DNA of 64,000 bases, taken from positions 62,001 through 126,000 of the forward strand of contig JADJXV010000008.1 in NCBI GenBank assembly GCA_016720145.1. Reading direction: 5' to 3'. The stretch's first letter is position 1. Each line of letters starts with the position of its first letter. A model generated the notes under the pieces. The model saw only the letters and a list, made by a program, of their open reading frames with translations. It was not told where the DNA came from and did not search any database. Source of the stretch: Ignavibacteria bacterium. Lineage in GTDB: Bacteria > Bacteroidota > Ignavibacteria > Kapaibacteriales > UBA961. The position numbers and the translations under genes are program-made. Positions 19,737 through 29,022 of the stretch are shown here, one piece after another.

Positions 19737-20870
19737 TCAAGTCATTTCCACAAAATACATATCAACTTCACCTTTTCCTTTTGCCGTCAGCTTGCCGCGA
19801 TACGTACATTTAAATTCATCCTTTACCAACATATATGTTTCTTGCGAAATATTGACTTTGCCGATTTCTCCGGCTTCTTCCATGCGTGCGGCGATATTAA
19901 CTGCATCACCCCACACATCATAAGCGAACTTCTTTTTGCCTATCACGCCGGCTATGATTGGACCTGTGTGCACTCCTATTCTGATCTCCCATGTTTCGAG
20001 CTTTTGTTGTATCCTATTGGCATTCCAATTGGTTACCCAATCATTAATTTCGATGGCGGCTGCTACGGCGTCATACGCGTTGGTCGTGTTCGATGCCGGC
20101 AAACCACCGGCGCACATATAAGCGTCGCCAATCGTTTTAATTTTTTCAAGATTGTGCCTGCCGATGATGTCATCAAATGCTGAAAAACATTCATTGAGCG
20201 TAAGAATTAATTCCTGCGGTGTAATTTCTGAAGCAGATTTCGTGAATCCCTGAAAATCAGTAAAAAGCACCGATACCATTTGATAATGGCGTGACGTGGC
20301 CTCGCCTTTCTGTTTGAGTTCCGAAGCAATTTGCTCCGGAAGAATATTGAGCAGGAGTTCGTCGCTTTTTCGTTTTTCATTCGTTAATTCTACTGTACGC
20401 TCCTCTACTAGCTTTTCCAACTCCTTATTATGCCGTTCAAGGAGTCTGTTCTGTTCTTCAAGCTGCTTATCCTGGAAATATCCTTTAATTGCTTCCCTGA
20501 CGGTCATAATCAAGTCATTACTTTCCCAAGGCTTTGCGATATAGCGATATAAATTAGCATAATTGATGGCCTCGGTCACCGCTTCAAAATCCGATTGTCC
20601 GGTCAGGAGCACATTATACGTCGATGGCGAAACCTTATGAATATGCTTGAGCACTTCATGCCCTTTGAGTCCGGGCATCACCTGATCGGAAATAACTATC
20701 GGAATATGATGTCCGGCTTTTTGTAAATCAGCTATCAATGCAAGCGCTTCTTCACCACTTTCGGCGAGCTCAATCGAGTATTGCACTCCAAATTCTCTGC
20801 TGAGCTGCGACTGTAATCCATTAAGAACTACACGCTCGTCATCGATACATAGTATAACTGCATTTTCCAT
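19737..20870 (-). CDS. response regulator with class III adenylyl cyclase output domain
   Basis: A 377-residue protein: REC domain (residues 1-125; Asp10/Asp11, phospho-acceptor Asp62 in VISDQVMPG, Thr90, Lys113 in AKPW), a coiled-coil linker (about 130-175) and a class III cyclase domain (about 195-365). The cyclase has metal-binding Asp205 (LFTDFQGFT) and Asp249 (TIGDAY), the adenine-selecting pair Lys245 and Asp318 (AYDVWGD), and transition-state Asn325 and Arg329 (VNIAAR), with spacing as in mammalian adenylyl cyclase. It should therefore make cAMP when phosphorylated, as a homodimer. It is the last gene of a five-gene operon, 2 bases after a receiver gene and downstream of three histidine kinases, which are its likely inputs. 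cAMP rather than cGMP is inferred from the residues. Confidence 0.92.
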   Translation of the reverse strand: MENAVILCIDDERVVLNGLQSQLSREFGVQYSIELAESGEEALALIADLQKAGHHIPIVISDQVMPGLKGHEVLKHIHKVSPSTYNVLLTGQSDFEAVTEAINYANLYRYIAKPWESNDLIMTVREAIKGYFQDKQLEEQNRLLERHNKELEKLVEERTVELTNEKRKSDELLLNILPEQIASELKQKGEATSRHYQMVSVLFTDFQGFTKSASEITPQELILTLNECFSAFDDIIGRHNLEKIKTIGDAYMCAGGLPASNTTNAYDAVAAAIEINDWVTNWNANRIQQKLETWEIRIGVHTGPIIAGVIGKKKFAYDVWGDAVNIAARMEEAGEIGKVNISQETYMLVKDEFKCTYRGKLTAKGKGEVDMYFVEMT

Positions 20871-20872
20871 GG

Positions 20873-21259
20873 TTAATCTTTAATTAGTGACATTAACTCT
20901 TGTTCGTTCCACGGCTTATAAATACACTTAATTCCTCTGTCGGACTTTTCAATATCCTGAATTACCGAACTGTCGATATGTCCAGTAAGCAGTATCGTTT
21001 TTACATTCTTCACTTTTTTGCGCACTTCTTCGAGTAATTCATCACCCTTCATACCCGGCATGAGCCAATCGGAGATCACCACATATATTACTTCATATTC
21101 ATCATCACGAAGATCATCAATTATTTCTAACGCTTCCTCGGCAGACTCGGCAAATTCATAATTAAAATTATTGCCGAAATTGCGGATTAGTTGTGAATTG
21201 AGACTGTCGAGAACGATCTTCTCATCATCCACGCACACGATATTGAGTATTTTTTTCAT
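20873..21259 (-). CDS. single-domain response regulator (REC)
   Basis: A 128-residue receiver without an output domain. Asp11/Asp12, phospho-acceptor Asp64 (VISDWLMPG), Thr92 (LLTG) and Lys115 (YKPW) are all present. It closely resembles the REC part of the cyclase gene that follows 2 bases later. The start codon overlaps the stop of the upstream kinase gene as ATGA, so the two are translationally coupled. Possible roles: shuttle in a phosphorelay, or phosphate sink that competes with the cyclase for the three kinases. Confidence 0.93.
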   Translation of the reverse strand: MKKILNIVCVDDEKIVLDSLNSQLIRNFGNNFNYEFAESAEEALEIIDDLRDDEYEVIYVVISDWLMPGMKGDELLEEVRKKVKNVKTILLTGHIDSSVIQDIEKSDRGIKCIYKPWNEQELMSLIKD

Positions 21260-22827
21260 GTTGTTTTTGTAATTGGTAATTGTACATAAAATGTTGTTCC
21301 TTCGCCCTCGATAGAACGAAAGGATATTGTAGCATTGTGTTCTTCGAGAATGCGTTTGATGATATCAAGACCCAGGCCACTTCCCTCACCCGAACCCTTG
21401 GTCGTGAAGAAAGGATCGAATATTTTTGATTGAATTGCTGCCGGTATCCCATTCCCGGTATCCTTAATACTCACCGTAATGAAATCGCCTTCTTGCTTGA
21501 TGCCTATGGTAAGTATTCCCCTATTATCCATTGCCTGCAGGGAATTGATGATGAGGTTGGTCCACACTTGATTGAGCTGGTCTGCGTAGCCAATCACGGC
21601 CGGAACATCTTCGTAATTTTTCACCACCTGTACGCCTTGCTTTAAACGGTTATGATAGATAGTAAGCACCGTTTCGATGTTGTCCCGCAGGTCGATTGTA
21701 TCCATTTCTTCATTACCCGAAGAGTGCATGTATGTTTTGAGCGCTTTGACGATGCGGGAGGCTTTATCCACGGCAAGTTGTATCGTTTGATTGCTTCTTT
21801 GCTGATTGAGAATATTATAGGTAAGCATCACAAGTTTCTCAAAATGCTCATGCTTGGCAAATCGTGTCAATGCGGCAGGCAAATCATGGACACCTACCTG
21901 CACTAATCTATCGGCGAGGAAGCGGGCATTCTCGGCACCAAGCTCAGTAAGCGTATCTCGCAGGTTTTTCCGAATTTCACGTTCTTCTTTGGTCGACAAC
22001 GTGATGGTTGTTGCATCGCTTGTCGTTATAAATTCCATAAACATTCCCAAATCCTCTTCGGACAGTGCTTTTGTGAGCCACGTGAAGGCAGTGAGTATAT
22101 CATTAAAGGAATGCTCGGATTCTTCTGCTGATGATTTAATAGCACCCATCGGTGTATTCACTTCATGGGCGATACCCGCTGCCACCTGACCAAGAGCAGC
22201 TAATTTTTCGGAATTGATGAGCTTACTGTACGTCTGCTTTACCTTCACGATATTCTCTTGATTGGAATTCACAAAATACCCCACGGTAATGAATATGACA
22301 ATCGAAGGAATACTAAGATTCATGAGGTAAAAACACATCCGTGCGGTATCGGTAAGAAGACGTGCCTCGTTGGTCCACTGTGGCTGGATAACAGCCGTAA
22401 CAACGACAATCACAATGAACATAGCCAGCCAACTGAGCGTCTTCTTCATCGGTAAAAACAGAATCGCACCGACAGCACCTAACAAGCTCCACAGTATCAC
22501 AATTCCGGAGTCATGCAGACTACCAAGACTCCATTGAATAAAGGCCGAAAGCCATGTAATACATATCAATTGCGCATAAACTAACGGACTGTGCGTGCGT
22601 TTCCAGTGGGAAAAAGGTATCACAACGCTCATTATCACAGCAAAAAGCAATGGAAAAACCATTGTAATCCCAAGTCCAAGAAAATAGAAATACATTGCAC
22701 TCCAAATTACCCCACAAAGAGAGCATGTACACGACACAACCAGAATGAGTTTTTTTAAAGAACGTGTTTCTTCTGTGTCATCTGGATTAAACGCAAATGC
22801 GTTTATTATTTTTACTATTGTTTTCAA
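21256..22827 (-). CDS. membrane histidine kinase with enlarged DHp domain (kinase 3 of operon)
   Basis: A 523-residue kinase. Residues about 25-185 hold five or six membrane helices without an obvious periplasmic domain, so the signal may be sensed in the membrane. The phospho-acceptor is His221 (GIAHEVNTPMGAIKSS). The ATP domain has N-box Asn424/Asn428, DTGNGIP (G1), FDPFFTTK (F) and GEGSGLGLDI (G2). His221 and Asn428 are 207 residues apart, about 90-100 more than usual, because of an inserted helical segment (about 245-340) that the other two kinases of the operon share. The start appears to be TTG at 22827: the resulting N-terminus lines up with that of the kinase at 25198, and the next ATG falls inside the first helix region. 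Confidence 0.9.
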   Translation of the reverse strand: MKTIVKIINAFAFNPDDTEETRSLKKLILVVSCTCSLCGVIWSAMYFYFLGLGITMVFPLLFAVIMSVVIPFSHWKRTHSPLVYAQLICITWLSAFIQWSLGSLHDSGIVILWSLLGAVGAILFLPMKKTLSWLAMFIVIVVVTAVIQPQWTNEARLLTDTARMCFYLMNLSIPSIVIFITVGYFVNSNQENIVKVKQTYSKLINSEKLAALGQVAAGIAHEVNTPMGAIKSSAEESEHSFNDILTAFTWLTKALSEEDLGMFMEFITTSDATTITLSTKEEREIRKNLRDTLTELGAENARFLADRLVQVGVHDLPAALTRFAKHEHFEKLVMLTYNILNQQRSNQTIQLAVDKASRIVKALKTYMHSSGNEEMDTIDLRDNIETVLTIYHNRLKQGVQVVKNYEDVPAVIGYADQLNQVWTNLIINSLQAMDNRGILTIGIKQEGDFITVSIKDTGNGIPAAIQSKIFDPFFTTKGSGEGSGLGLDIIKRILEEHNATISFRSIEGEGTTFYVQLPITKTT

Positions 22828-22860
22828 TGTGTTTGCTCTAATTTTGGAACAAAGAGATGA

Positions 22861-25195
22861 CTACATTTTGTTAACCGGGATTTTTACATAAAACGTCGTT
22901 CCTTCGCCTTCAATCGATTGGAACGATATTGTAGCATTGTGTTCTTCGACAATGCGTTTGATGATATCAAGGCCTAGGCCACTTCCCTCACCTTTGCTTT
23001 TCGTGGTGAAAAAAGGGTCGAATATTTTTGATTGAATGGCAATCGGTATTCCCTTACCGCTATCTTTAATACTAACAACCACATAGTCAGCTTGTTGTTG
23101 TATTCCGATATTCAGAATTCCGTTATTGTCCATTGCCTGTACTGCATTGACAATAAGATTGGTCCACACCTGATTTAGCTTATCGGGGTATCCAACTATA
23201 TTTTGAACGTCGTCATAGTTCTTGACGACCTGTATTCCCTGTTTCAATCGATTATGATAAATTGTGAGCACTGTTTCGATGTTGTCGCGTACGTTGATGG
23301 TATCCATTTCATCGCTATTGGAAGTGTGGATATAGGTCTTGAGGGCTTTGACAATACGCGAAGCTTTTTCGACTGCAAGGTGTATTGTTTGGTTGCTCCG
23401 TTGTTGATTGAGGATATTATAAGTTAGCTGCATCAGCTTTCCAAAATGCGGATGACCTGCTATCGTTGCCAATTCCGGTTGTATGTCGTATATACCGACT
23501 TGTACTAATCTATCGGCAAGATAACGGTTATTTTCCACACCGAGTTCGGTAAATGTATCGCGTATCTTTTTCTTGATTTCTCTTTCTTCTTTGGTCGATA
23601 AGGTTTGGCCGGCAGGATTCGACGTAACGAGAAATTCCATGAATGCCTTTTTGTCCTCTTTATTCAGAGTATGCATCAGCCACGAAAGCTCGGTCAGAAT
23701 CTCCGGAAACGCTTCGATGGATTCTTCAGACGATGATTTGATGGCGCCGAGCGGAGTGTTTACCTCGTGAGCAATACTTGCTGAAAGCTGACCAAGCACC
23801 GCCATTTTTTCGGATTGAATAAGTTTGGTATAGGTATTCTTGAGCTTGCCTTGTTGGGATAAAAACATTCCAAGTGCGATCAGCACAATCAGTAATCCTA
23901 TGGCAACCGAATACAGTAGAAACTTTTGATGCGATACTTCATCCTCCGATTTCTGAATGACCGCTCGGTGCTTTTCCATATCCACCTTGTGTTGTACACC
24001 GGAGAGGATAATGGCATTCCGTTCTTTCTGCCATGCTTCATTGGCAATATATGCCAAATTGCTGTAAGAATATGCGAGTGCCATATTGCCATTTGCAGCA
24101 TACGCTTTGGCTACATTCGGATAAATTCTGACGGTGACGGCATGATTCTGCAACATCCTTTTGCGTGATAATCTCCAAGGATTTGAGTTCCATTTCCAAT
24201 GCTTTTTTCACCTCATTCTTGAGTAATAGGAGTTCGCCATAGCGGCTGTAGGATGTTGCGAGGTCTATCATCTCATGAAACCGCTCGCTGAAGTCAATAT
24301 TCTTTCGTATCAGTGCCATTGCTTCATCGTATTTTTTCCGTTTATAGTAATTATTGGAAAGGTTACCGCTGATGATTCCAATCCATACTTCATCATTGGT
24401 CTGTACCGCAAGGTCATACGCTTTCGTATAGAAATAGTCAGATGAGTCTATCGCATCAAGACCACTATACACGAGCGCGAGCGTATTGAGTTTGGACACT
24501 TTATTGAGGATCAGTTCGGGTGGAATGGTATGCCATGCTTCTAGAAAATACCGCTTGGCTGCCACAAGATCACGAAAGTAATAATGCATGCTACCAAAAT
24601 CATAGAGATACTCAGCTTTATGCGGAAATTCTTCAGCGGAGAAAGTAGTATAAATATCATGCGCATAGATAAAGTACTCGAGTGCCGATGCATAGCGTTT
24701 ATTTGACCAGTAACACATAGCCAACATGTGCAGTGCCTCTGATTTAAACTTGGTGAGATTGCGATCGGTGAGCTCATTGATGAGTGAGATGACGTACTTT
24801 TCAGTTGCAGGATCTTCCGGCTTGGTTGTTATCTTGTAGAAACAATGCTTGAGCATGAAGAGATAGTGAAGTTGAATATCTCTGCCGGCAGCAGCTTTCT
24901 TTTCATACGATGTAATGACCGAATCCATAATGTGGCTATCGTATGCTTGGAGCACATTATGAATCGAATCAACTGATAGACTCTGCAAGGAATAATTTTT
25001 ATGGAGAATATTCTGAGGGAAGGAAATGTTGACTTGCTGTCCTGAACTATTGCCATGCCCAAGCAAACAGAAGCCCACAACGAGCAGGAAACGAATGATT
25101 ACGTTTTTTGCTAACACTCCTACCACTTTAGTATGAAGAAAAGCAAGTGTGGAGTGTGGATATGGCTGGTTCGAACCATCTTCATACTTGTTCAT
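22861..25195 (-). CDS. TPR-containing membrane histidine kinase with enlarged DHp domain; one frameshift
   Basis: From the ATG at 25195: signal/anchor (about residues 28-52), then periplasmic TPR-like helical repeats (residues about 90-370; e.g. YASALEYFIYAHDIY, AALVYSGLDAIDSSDYFYTK-like units). The second frame carries the last repeat (YPNVAKAYAANGNMALAYSY), one membrane helix (FLLYSVAIGLLIVLIALGMF), the DHp domain with SASIAHEVNTPLGAIKSSSE, the shared ~95-residue insertion, and a complete ATPase (N-box, DSGKGIP, FDPFFTTK, GEGSGLGLDI). The total length is 3n+1, so one base is extra or two are missing; removing one A of the four at 24159-24162 (T on plus) would join the frames. It starts 2 bases after the upstream kinase's stop, and its ATPase half is very like its neighbours. 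Confidence 0.85.
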
Positions 25196-25197
25196 TA

Positions 25198-26757
25198 TTA
25201 TCTCGTAATAGGCAGTTGTACATAGAAGGTAGCGCCTTCGCCTTCCGTCGATTCAAAGGAGATGGTAGCGCCGTGATCTTCCACGATACGTTTGATAATA
25301 TCGAGCCCCAAGCCGCTGCCTTCTCCCGATACTTTCGTTGTAAAGAAAGGGTCAAATATTTTATCCTGAATTTCCAGTGGAATTCCTCTGCCTGTATCTT
25401 TTATACTCACTTCTACGATAGTATCTATTCTTTTTATTCCGATGACGAGGATACCTTTCCCATCCATTGCCTGCACCGCATTCACGATGAGATTTGTCCA
25501 CACCTGATTAAGCTGGTCGGGGTAGCCGATGATATCCGGCACGTCATCGTAATTTTTAAATACTTTTATACCTTGCTTTAAGCGGTTTTGATAGATAGTA
25601 AGTACGGTCTCTATATTGTCAGCGAGATTGATTGCTTCCGCATCGCCGGACGCTGACGTGTGCAGATAGTTCTTCAACGCTTTGATAATGCGGGAAGCTT
25701 TATCTACTGCCATTTGTATCGTTTGATTATTTCGCTGTTGGTTTAAAATATTATAGGTAATCATCATCAGCTTTTCAAAATGTTCCTGCTGTGAGATTTT
25801 TTCAAATGCAGGCGTCACATCATAAATTCCCACCTGCACCATTCTATCGGCTATAAAGCGGAAGTTTGGTATGGCGAGTTCCTCAAGCCGGGCTCTCATT
25901 TTTTTCTTGATTTCCCGTTCTTCCGCTGTTGAGAGAGTCAGCGTGCTTGGCTTCGTCGTAGACACAAATTCAACAAACATTTCCTTTTCTTTGTCACTCA
26001 GTAACTGAGTAAGCCAAATAAAATCAGGAAGTATTTCTCCAAACGCTTTCGAGGATTCTTCGGCTGATGATTTGATTGCTCCGAGCGGCGTATTGACTTC
26101 ATGAGCAACACCGGCCGAGATTTGTCCGAGAACAGCCATTTTTTCCGCTTGCACGAGCTTAAGGTGTGTTTGCTTGAGCAGCAAATAGGTATTGTTTCTT
26201 AGGATATAAAAGATGAGCAGAGCGAATATAATAGCAGAAATCACCACGATATTGACCGTGTAGAGCATCATCGATACTTCCATGGAGGTAGTGGGGTGAA
26301 TCCACAGTATGAACGCGCTATCAAATACACCGCAGAGGATAGCAAGCACTAAATACAGTACCAGCCAGTAGATACTGCTCTTCATATTTTGATAGCTCAG
26401 CGAGGCGGCTACGGCGAGCATCGCCCAAAGCATCACGCCACCGGAGGCATGGAAGCCACCAAGCACTGCTTGGAATATAAATGGCAACAGCAGACTTATC
26501 GACGTCTGAAAGCTGCGAACAAACATGAAATTTTTGCTTTTATAGAAATAGAGAAGATTACAGAGAGTAAGCACGATATAGCCATACGGAACAATGGATT
26601 GCAACTGTCTGTCGAGAAAGAGAACGATGGTGCCCCACATCAACCCACCCAAACTCATCAGTACCCCTTCATACACCAAAAATTGTTTTTGGTGTATGAT
26701 ATTCTCATCATCTCCGGGAACGTTTCCAATTCTTGCAATGTTGTTTACTAATTTCAT
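25198..26757 (-). CDS. membrane histidine kinase with enlarged DHp domain (kinase 1 of operon)
   Basis: A 519-residue kinase, first gene of the operon. Five or six membrane helices (about residues 28-190) lead into a short coiled coil and the DHp domain (QISAGVAHEVNTPLGAIKSS). The shared inserted segment follows, with LSTAEEREIKKKMRARLEEL and FIADRMVQVGIYDV, then the second DHp helix (LNQQRNNQTIQMAVDKASRI) and the ATPase (N-box WTNLIVNAVQAM, DTGRGIP, FDPFFTTK, GEGSGLGLDI). The ATG at 26757 is preferred to the TTG at 26766; no Shine-Dalgarno site is visible for either. The N-terminal 30 residues resemble those of the kinase at 21256, so the two arose by duplication. Confidence 0.9.
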   Translation of the reverse strand: MKLVNNIARIGNVPGDDENIIHQKQFLVYEGVLMSLGGLMWGTIVLFLDRQLQSIVPYGYIVLTLCNLLYFYKSKNFMFVRSFQTSISLLLPFIFQAVLGGFHASGGVMLWAMLAVAASLSYQNMKSSIYWLVLYLVLAILCGVFDSAFILWIHPTTSMEVSMMLYTVNIVVISAIIFALLIFYILRNNTYLLLKQTHLKLVQAEKMAVLGQISAGVAHEVNTPLGAIKSSAEESSKAFGEILPDFIWLTQLLSDKEKEMFVEFVSTTKPSTLTLSTAEEREIKKKMRARLEELAIPNFRFIADRMVQVGIYDVTPAFEKISQQEHFEKLMMITYNILNQQRNNQTIQMAVDKASRIIKALKNYLHTSASGDAEAINLADNIETVLTIYQNRLKQGIKVFKNYDDVPDIIGYPDQLNQVWTNLIVNAVQAMDGKGILVIGIKRIDTIVEVSIKDTGRGIPLEIQDKIFDPFFTTKVSGEGSGLGLDIIKRIVEDHGATISFESTEGEGATFYVQLPITR

Positions 26758-27293
26758 AAATGTCAACTGTTTTTAAGAAGTAAATATGTTCGATTCGCTG
26801 ACTATTATTGTGGATGACTGAATGAATACTCACGCGTGCTTTCCTCGTCTGTCATCCTGAATCTACTAGAACTTGTTTCAGGATCTCCACGGCTGTACAG
26901 ATCGTCGCACCTTCTTCCGACGGGCAAAAATACGCAAATACACGTATGGAGCTTTCAATTTTATTTCGGCATGTTTCTATCAATCGGAAACACACTCAAC
27001 TACCATAGAAAAGCCGCTAGAAGGTGTAGTTTCAAGCGGCTTGTTTTTTGTCGGTCGGTCGAGTGCGGTGTGAGTATTTTCATCTTCCATCATAGAAAGG
27101 TGATACGTTTGTAAAAATTAGCACCATAGTTGAGTAGTAATCTAATCTCATCCATCACAGCGTGATGAAACGTTCGTAGAAATACCCATCATTGAAGGGT
27201 CGTATTCGAATCTCTTCCATCACCGCATGATGAAACGTTTGCAGGTATGAACCTCCTGGTGACAAGAGTCACTTGGGTTTGCATACTCACACC
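26758..27293. other. repeat-rich intergenic region upstream of the kinase operon
   Basis: No gene is supported in these 536 bases. The contents are a TCATCCTGAA ... TTCAGGATCT inverted repeat (about 26850-26890), a hairpin AAGCCGCT/AGCGGCTT (27011-27042) followed by a T run, and two copies of the ATCAC(A/C)GC(G/A)TGATGAAACGTT repeat (about 27146-27185 and 27215-27250). The kinase operon promoter should lie at the left end, but I see no clear consensus. Confidence 0.65.
27011..27048. terminator. terminator-like hairpin
   Basis: AAGCCGCT (27011-27018) pairs with AGCGGCTT (27035-27042), followed on the plus strand by GTTTTTT and flanked by TTTTC on the minus strand. It may end transcripts of the DHFR-like gene (minus strand). 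No plus-strand gene is seen before it. Confidence 0.5.
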
Positions 27294-27890
27294 CTACAAT
27301 CCAATTGTACCCGTTATGACTTTTCCAGCCCGTTTGTAATTGGCTATAATCACTCCGGTTGTTGTAATAGTACTGTCCATTACTGTAAAAGCTGTCGGAA
27401 TAGTGCCATTGTCAAACAACTTTTTTCCTTCACCAAGAGTCAAGGGATAAATATTGAGCCGGAGTTCGTCCACTAAATCATTTTCAAGTAACAGCTGTAT
27501 AAGTTTACTACTACCCCAAACTTGAATGTCAGGACCTACCGAATTTTTGAGCTTTTTGATATCTTCCAGACTTTCAATAAATACGGAGTTTTTCCAGTCT
27601 GACTTTTTCATGGTCTTAGACAAAACGTATTTTGTTCCTTCATTAATTCCAGTCCAAAAGTCTGCATGTTGAGGCCAGTACGCAGCCCAAATCTCAAAGG
27701 TTTTTCTCCCTAAAAGATAATCTACTTTTTGACTCAACTCATTTTGTACCACCTTACCGCCAATTTCGTCACTATACGGCGAAGTCCAACCGCCATAGTT
27801 AAAACCTTCAGATCTATCCTCCTCAGGACCACCGGGTGCTTGCATTACTCCATCTAAAGTGATCATCGATAAAACAATTATTTTTCTCAT
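27294..27890 (-). CDS. dihydrofolate reductase / RibD C-terminal domain family protein
   Basis: A 198-residue cytosolic protein of the DHFR/RibD-C fold: MRKIIVLSMITLDGVMQAPG at the start (the 'SlDGvia...g' segment), DYLLGRKTFEIWAAYW, KYVLSKTMKKSDWKNS, DIQVWGSSKLIQLLLENDLVDELRLNI and PLTLGEGKKLFDNG. Members bind NADPH and reduce mostly unknown substrates; this type is distinct from true FolA. The protein starts ATG 27890 and stands alone between repeats and the cupin gene (gap 69 bases), same strand. Confidence 0.88.
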   Translation of the reverse strand: MRKIIVLSMITLDGVMQAPGGPEEDRSEGFNYGGWTSPYSDEIGGKVVQNELSQKVDYLLGRKTFEIWAAYWPQHADFWTGINEGTKYVLSKTMKKSDWKNSVFIESLEDIKKLKNSVGPDIQVWGSSKLIQLLLENDLVDELRLNIYPLTLGEGKKLFDNGTIPTAFTVMDSTITTTGVIIANYKRAGKVITGTIGL

Positions 27891-27959
27891 TTGTATGTTG
27901 TCCGTATTCTTCTCTATTACACTTCATAACTTATAGAACAATGCAAAAGACTGACCTTA

Positions 27960-28646
27960 CTAATGTTTATGGCCGTCTTTATGGTCGTGATCATGAGAAT
28001 GACCCTTTTCTTTTTTATCAAAAGGGAAATAATCAACAACATCATATTTCCAGACGTTCGTTGGAAATATCACGACAAGATTTGCTGTTTTTTTACCAAT
28101 GTTTTTAAATGCATGCGGTACCATCGGAGGAATATTGACTATGTAGGGAGCTGTGACGGTAAACATAGTATCACCAAGAGCATAGAGTATTTCTCCTTCG
28201 AGCAGCACATGAGATTCTTCACCTTCATGAGTATGCATAGGAGGCGCACCACCCGGAAATGTCTCGGTAATGCCAATCACAAGATTTCTATATCCGTTAT
28301 TTTGACCTTCCATCACATGTACATATTCACCGGGTCCGGGATTAATCACAGGCAAGTCTTCAACTTTTTTGACATAATCCTTCCAGTATTTCAAAGTGGA
28401 CGTCTCAAAACCCGGCGGAACCATCCTTCGTTCAAGTACCTTATGGGAATGGTGTTGCTTATGAAGATATTCAATGATTGAATCAGGAACAGTTTTGACT
28501 TCTTTTACAAGATTTGCAATCGAAAATGTTTCTTTAATTGTGTCTTTTTGATTCGCCTCTGCATTGTTTTTATTCTCATTTTCCGAGCAAGAGGTAAACA
28601 ATATTCCGGAAGCAATTCCTGCAATTACTAACGTAGATTTTTTCAT
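27960..28646 (-). CDS. cupin-domain lipoprotein with histidine-rich tail
   Basis: A 228-residue lipoprotein. Signal MKKSTLVIAGIASGILFTSC ends in a lipobox Cys, then an Asn/Glu-rich linker. Residues about 115-205 are a single cupin: FPGGAPPMHTHEGEESHVLL (metal-binding HxH...E) and the second motif PPMVPHAFKNIG. The last 14 residues are rich in His and Asp (GHSHDHDHKDGHKH), a likely metal-binding tail. The function may be a secreted metal-dependent enzyme or a metal-binding protein; substrate unknown. The ATG at 28646 is chosen because it begins the lipoprotein signal; a longer frame from 28748 adds an unrelated leader. Confidence 0.85.
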   Translation of the reverse strand: MKKSTLVIAGIASGILFTSCSENENKNNAEANQKDTIKETFSIANLVKEVKTVPDSIIEYLHKQHHSHKVLERRMVPPGFETSTLKYWKDYVKKVEDLPVINPGPGEYVHVMEGQNNGYRNLVIGITETFPGGAPPMHTHEGEESHVLLEGEILYALGDTMFTVTAPYIVNIPPMVPHAFKNIGKKTANLVVIFPTNVWKYDVVDYFPFDKKEKGHSHDHDHKDGHKH

Positions 28647-28762
28647 TGTACTTATTACTATAAGTTGTTGATAAAAGTATGAATTAAAATTACAAATATT
28701 TCGTTCGAATTTCTTGTTCGGCCAGTATGTTCCAGAGTTTACAATCACTTGCTTTCATAACA

Positions 28763-29022
28763 ATCTTCCATCACAGCGTGATGGAATGTTTGTAGAAATG
28801 AGCATCATTGAAGAGTAGTAATCGAATCTCTTCCATCACAGCGTGATGGAACGTTTGTAGAAATGCTCATCAAGAAGGGTAGTACTCGAATTTCCCTCAT
28901 CACAGAGTGATGAAATGTTTGTAGAAATAGTGCACGCCACCACCACTCTTCGCCACCTATTGGGGTCGTACTATTCATATCAATCTATCTTGCTACAAAT
29001 GTTGAATCCCGCTGGGATTTTT
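28763..29022. repeat. tandem and dispersed palindromic repeats
   Basis: Three units with a period of about 65 bases, each with (A)TCACAG(C/A)GTGAT followed by G(G/A)AA(C/T)GTTTGTAGAAAT, start at about 28763, 28829 and 28891. They are followed by a ...CCACCTATTGGGGTCG element (about 28950) and CTACAAATGTTGAA-TCCCGCTGGGATTTTT (28993-29022). The last copy runs into the coding end of the next gene. Confidence 0.85.
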
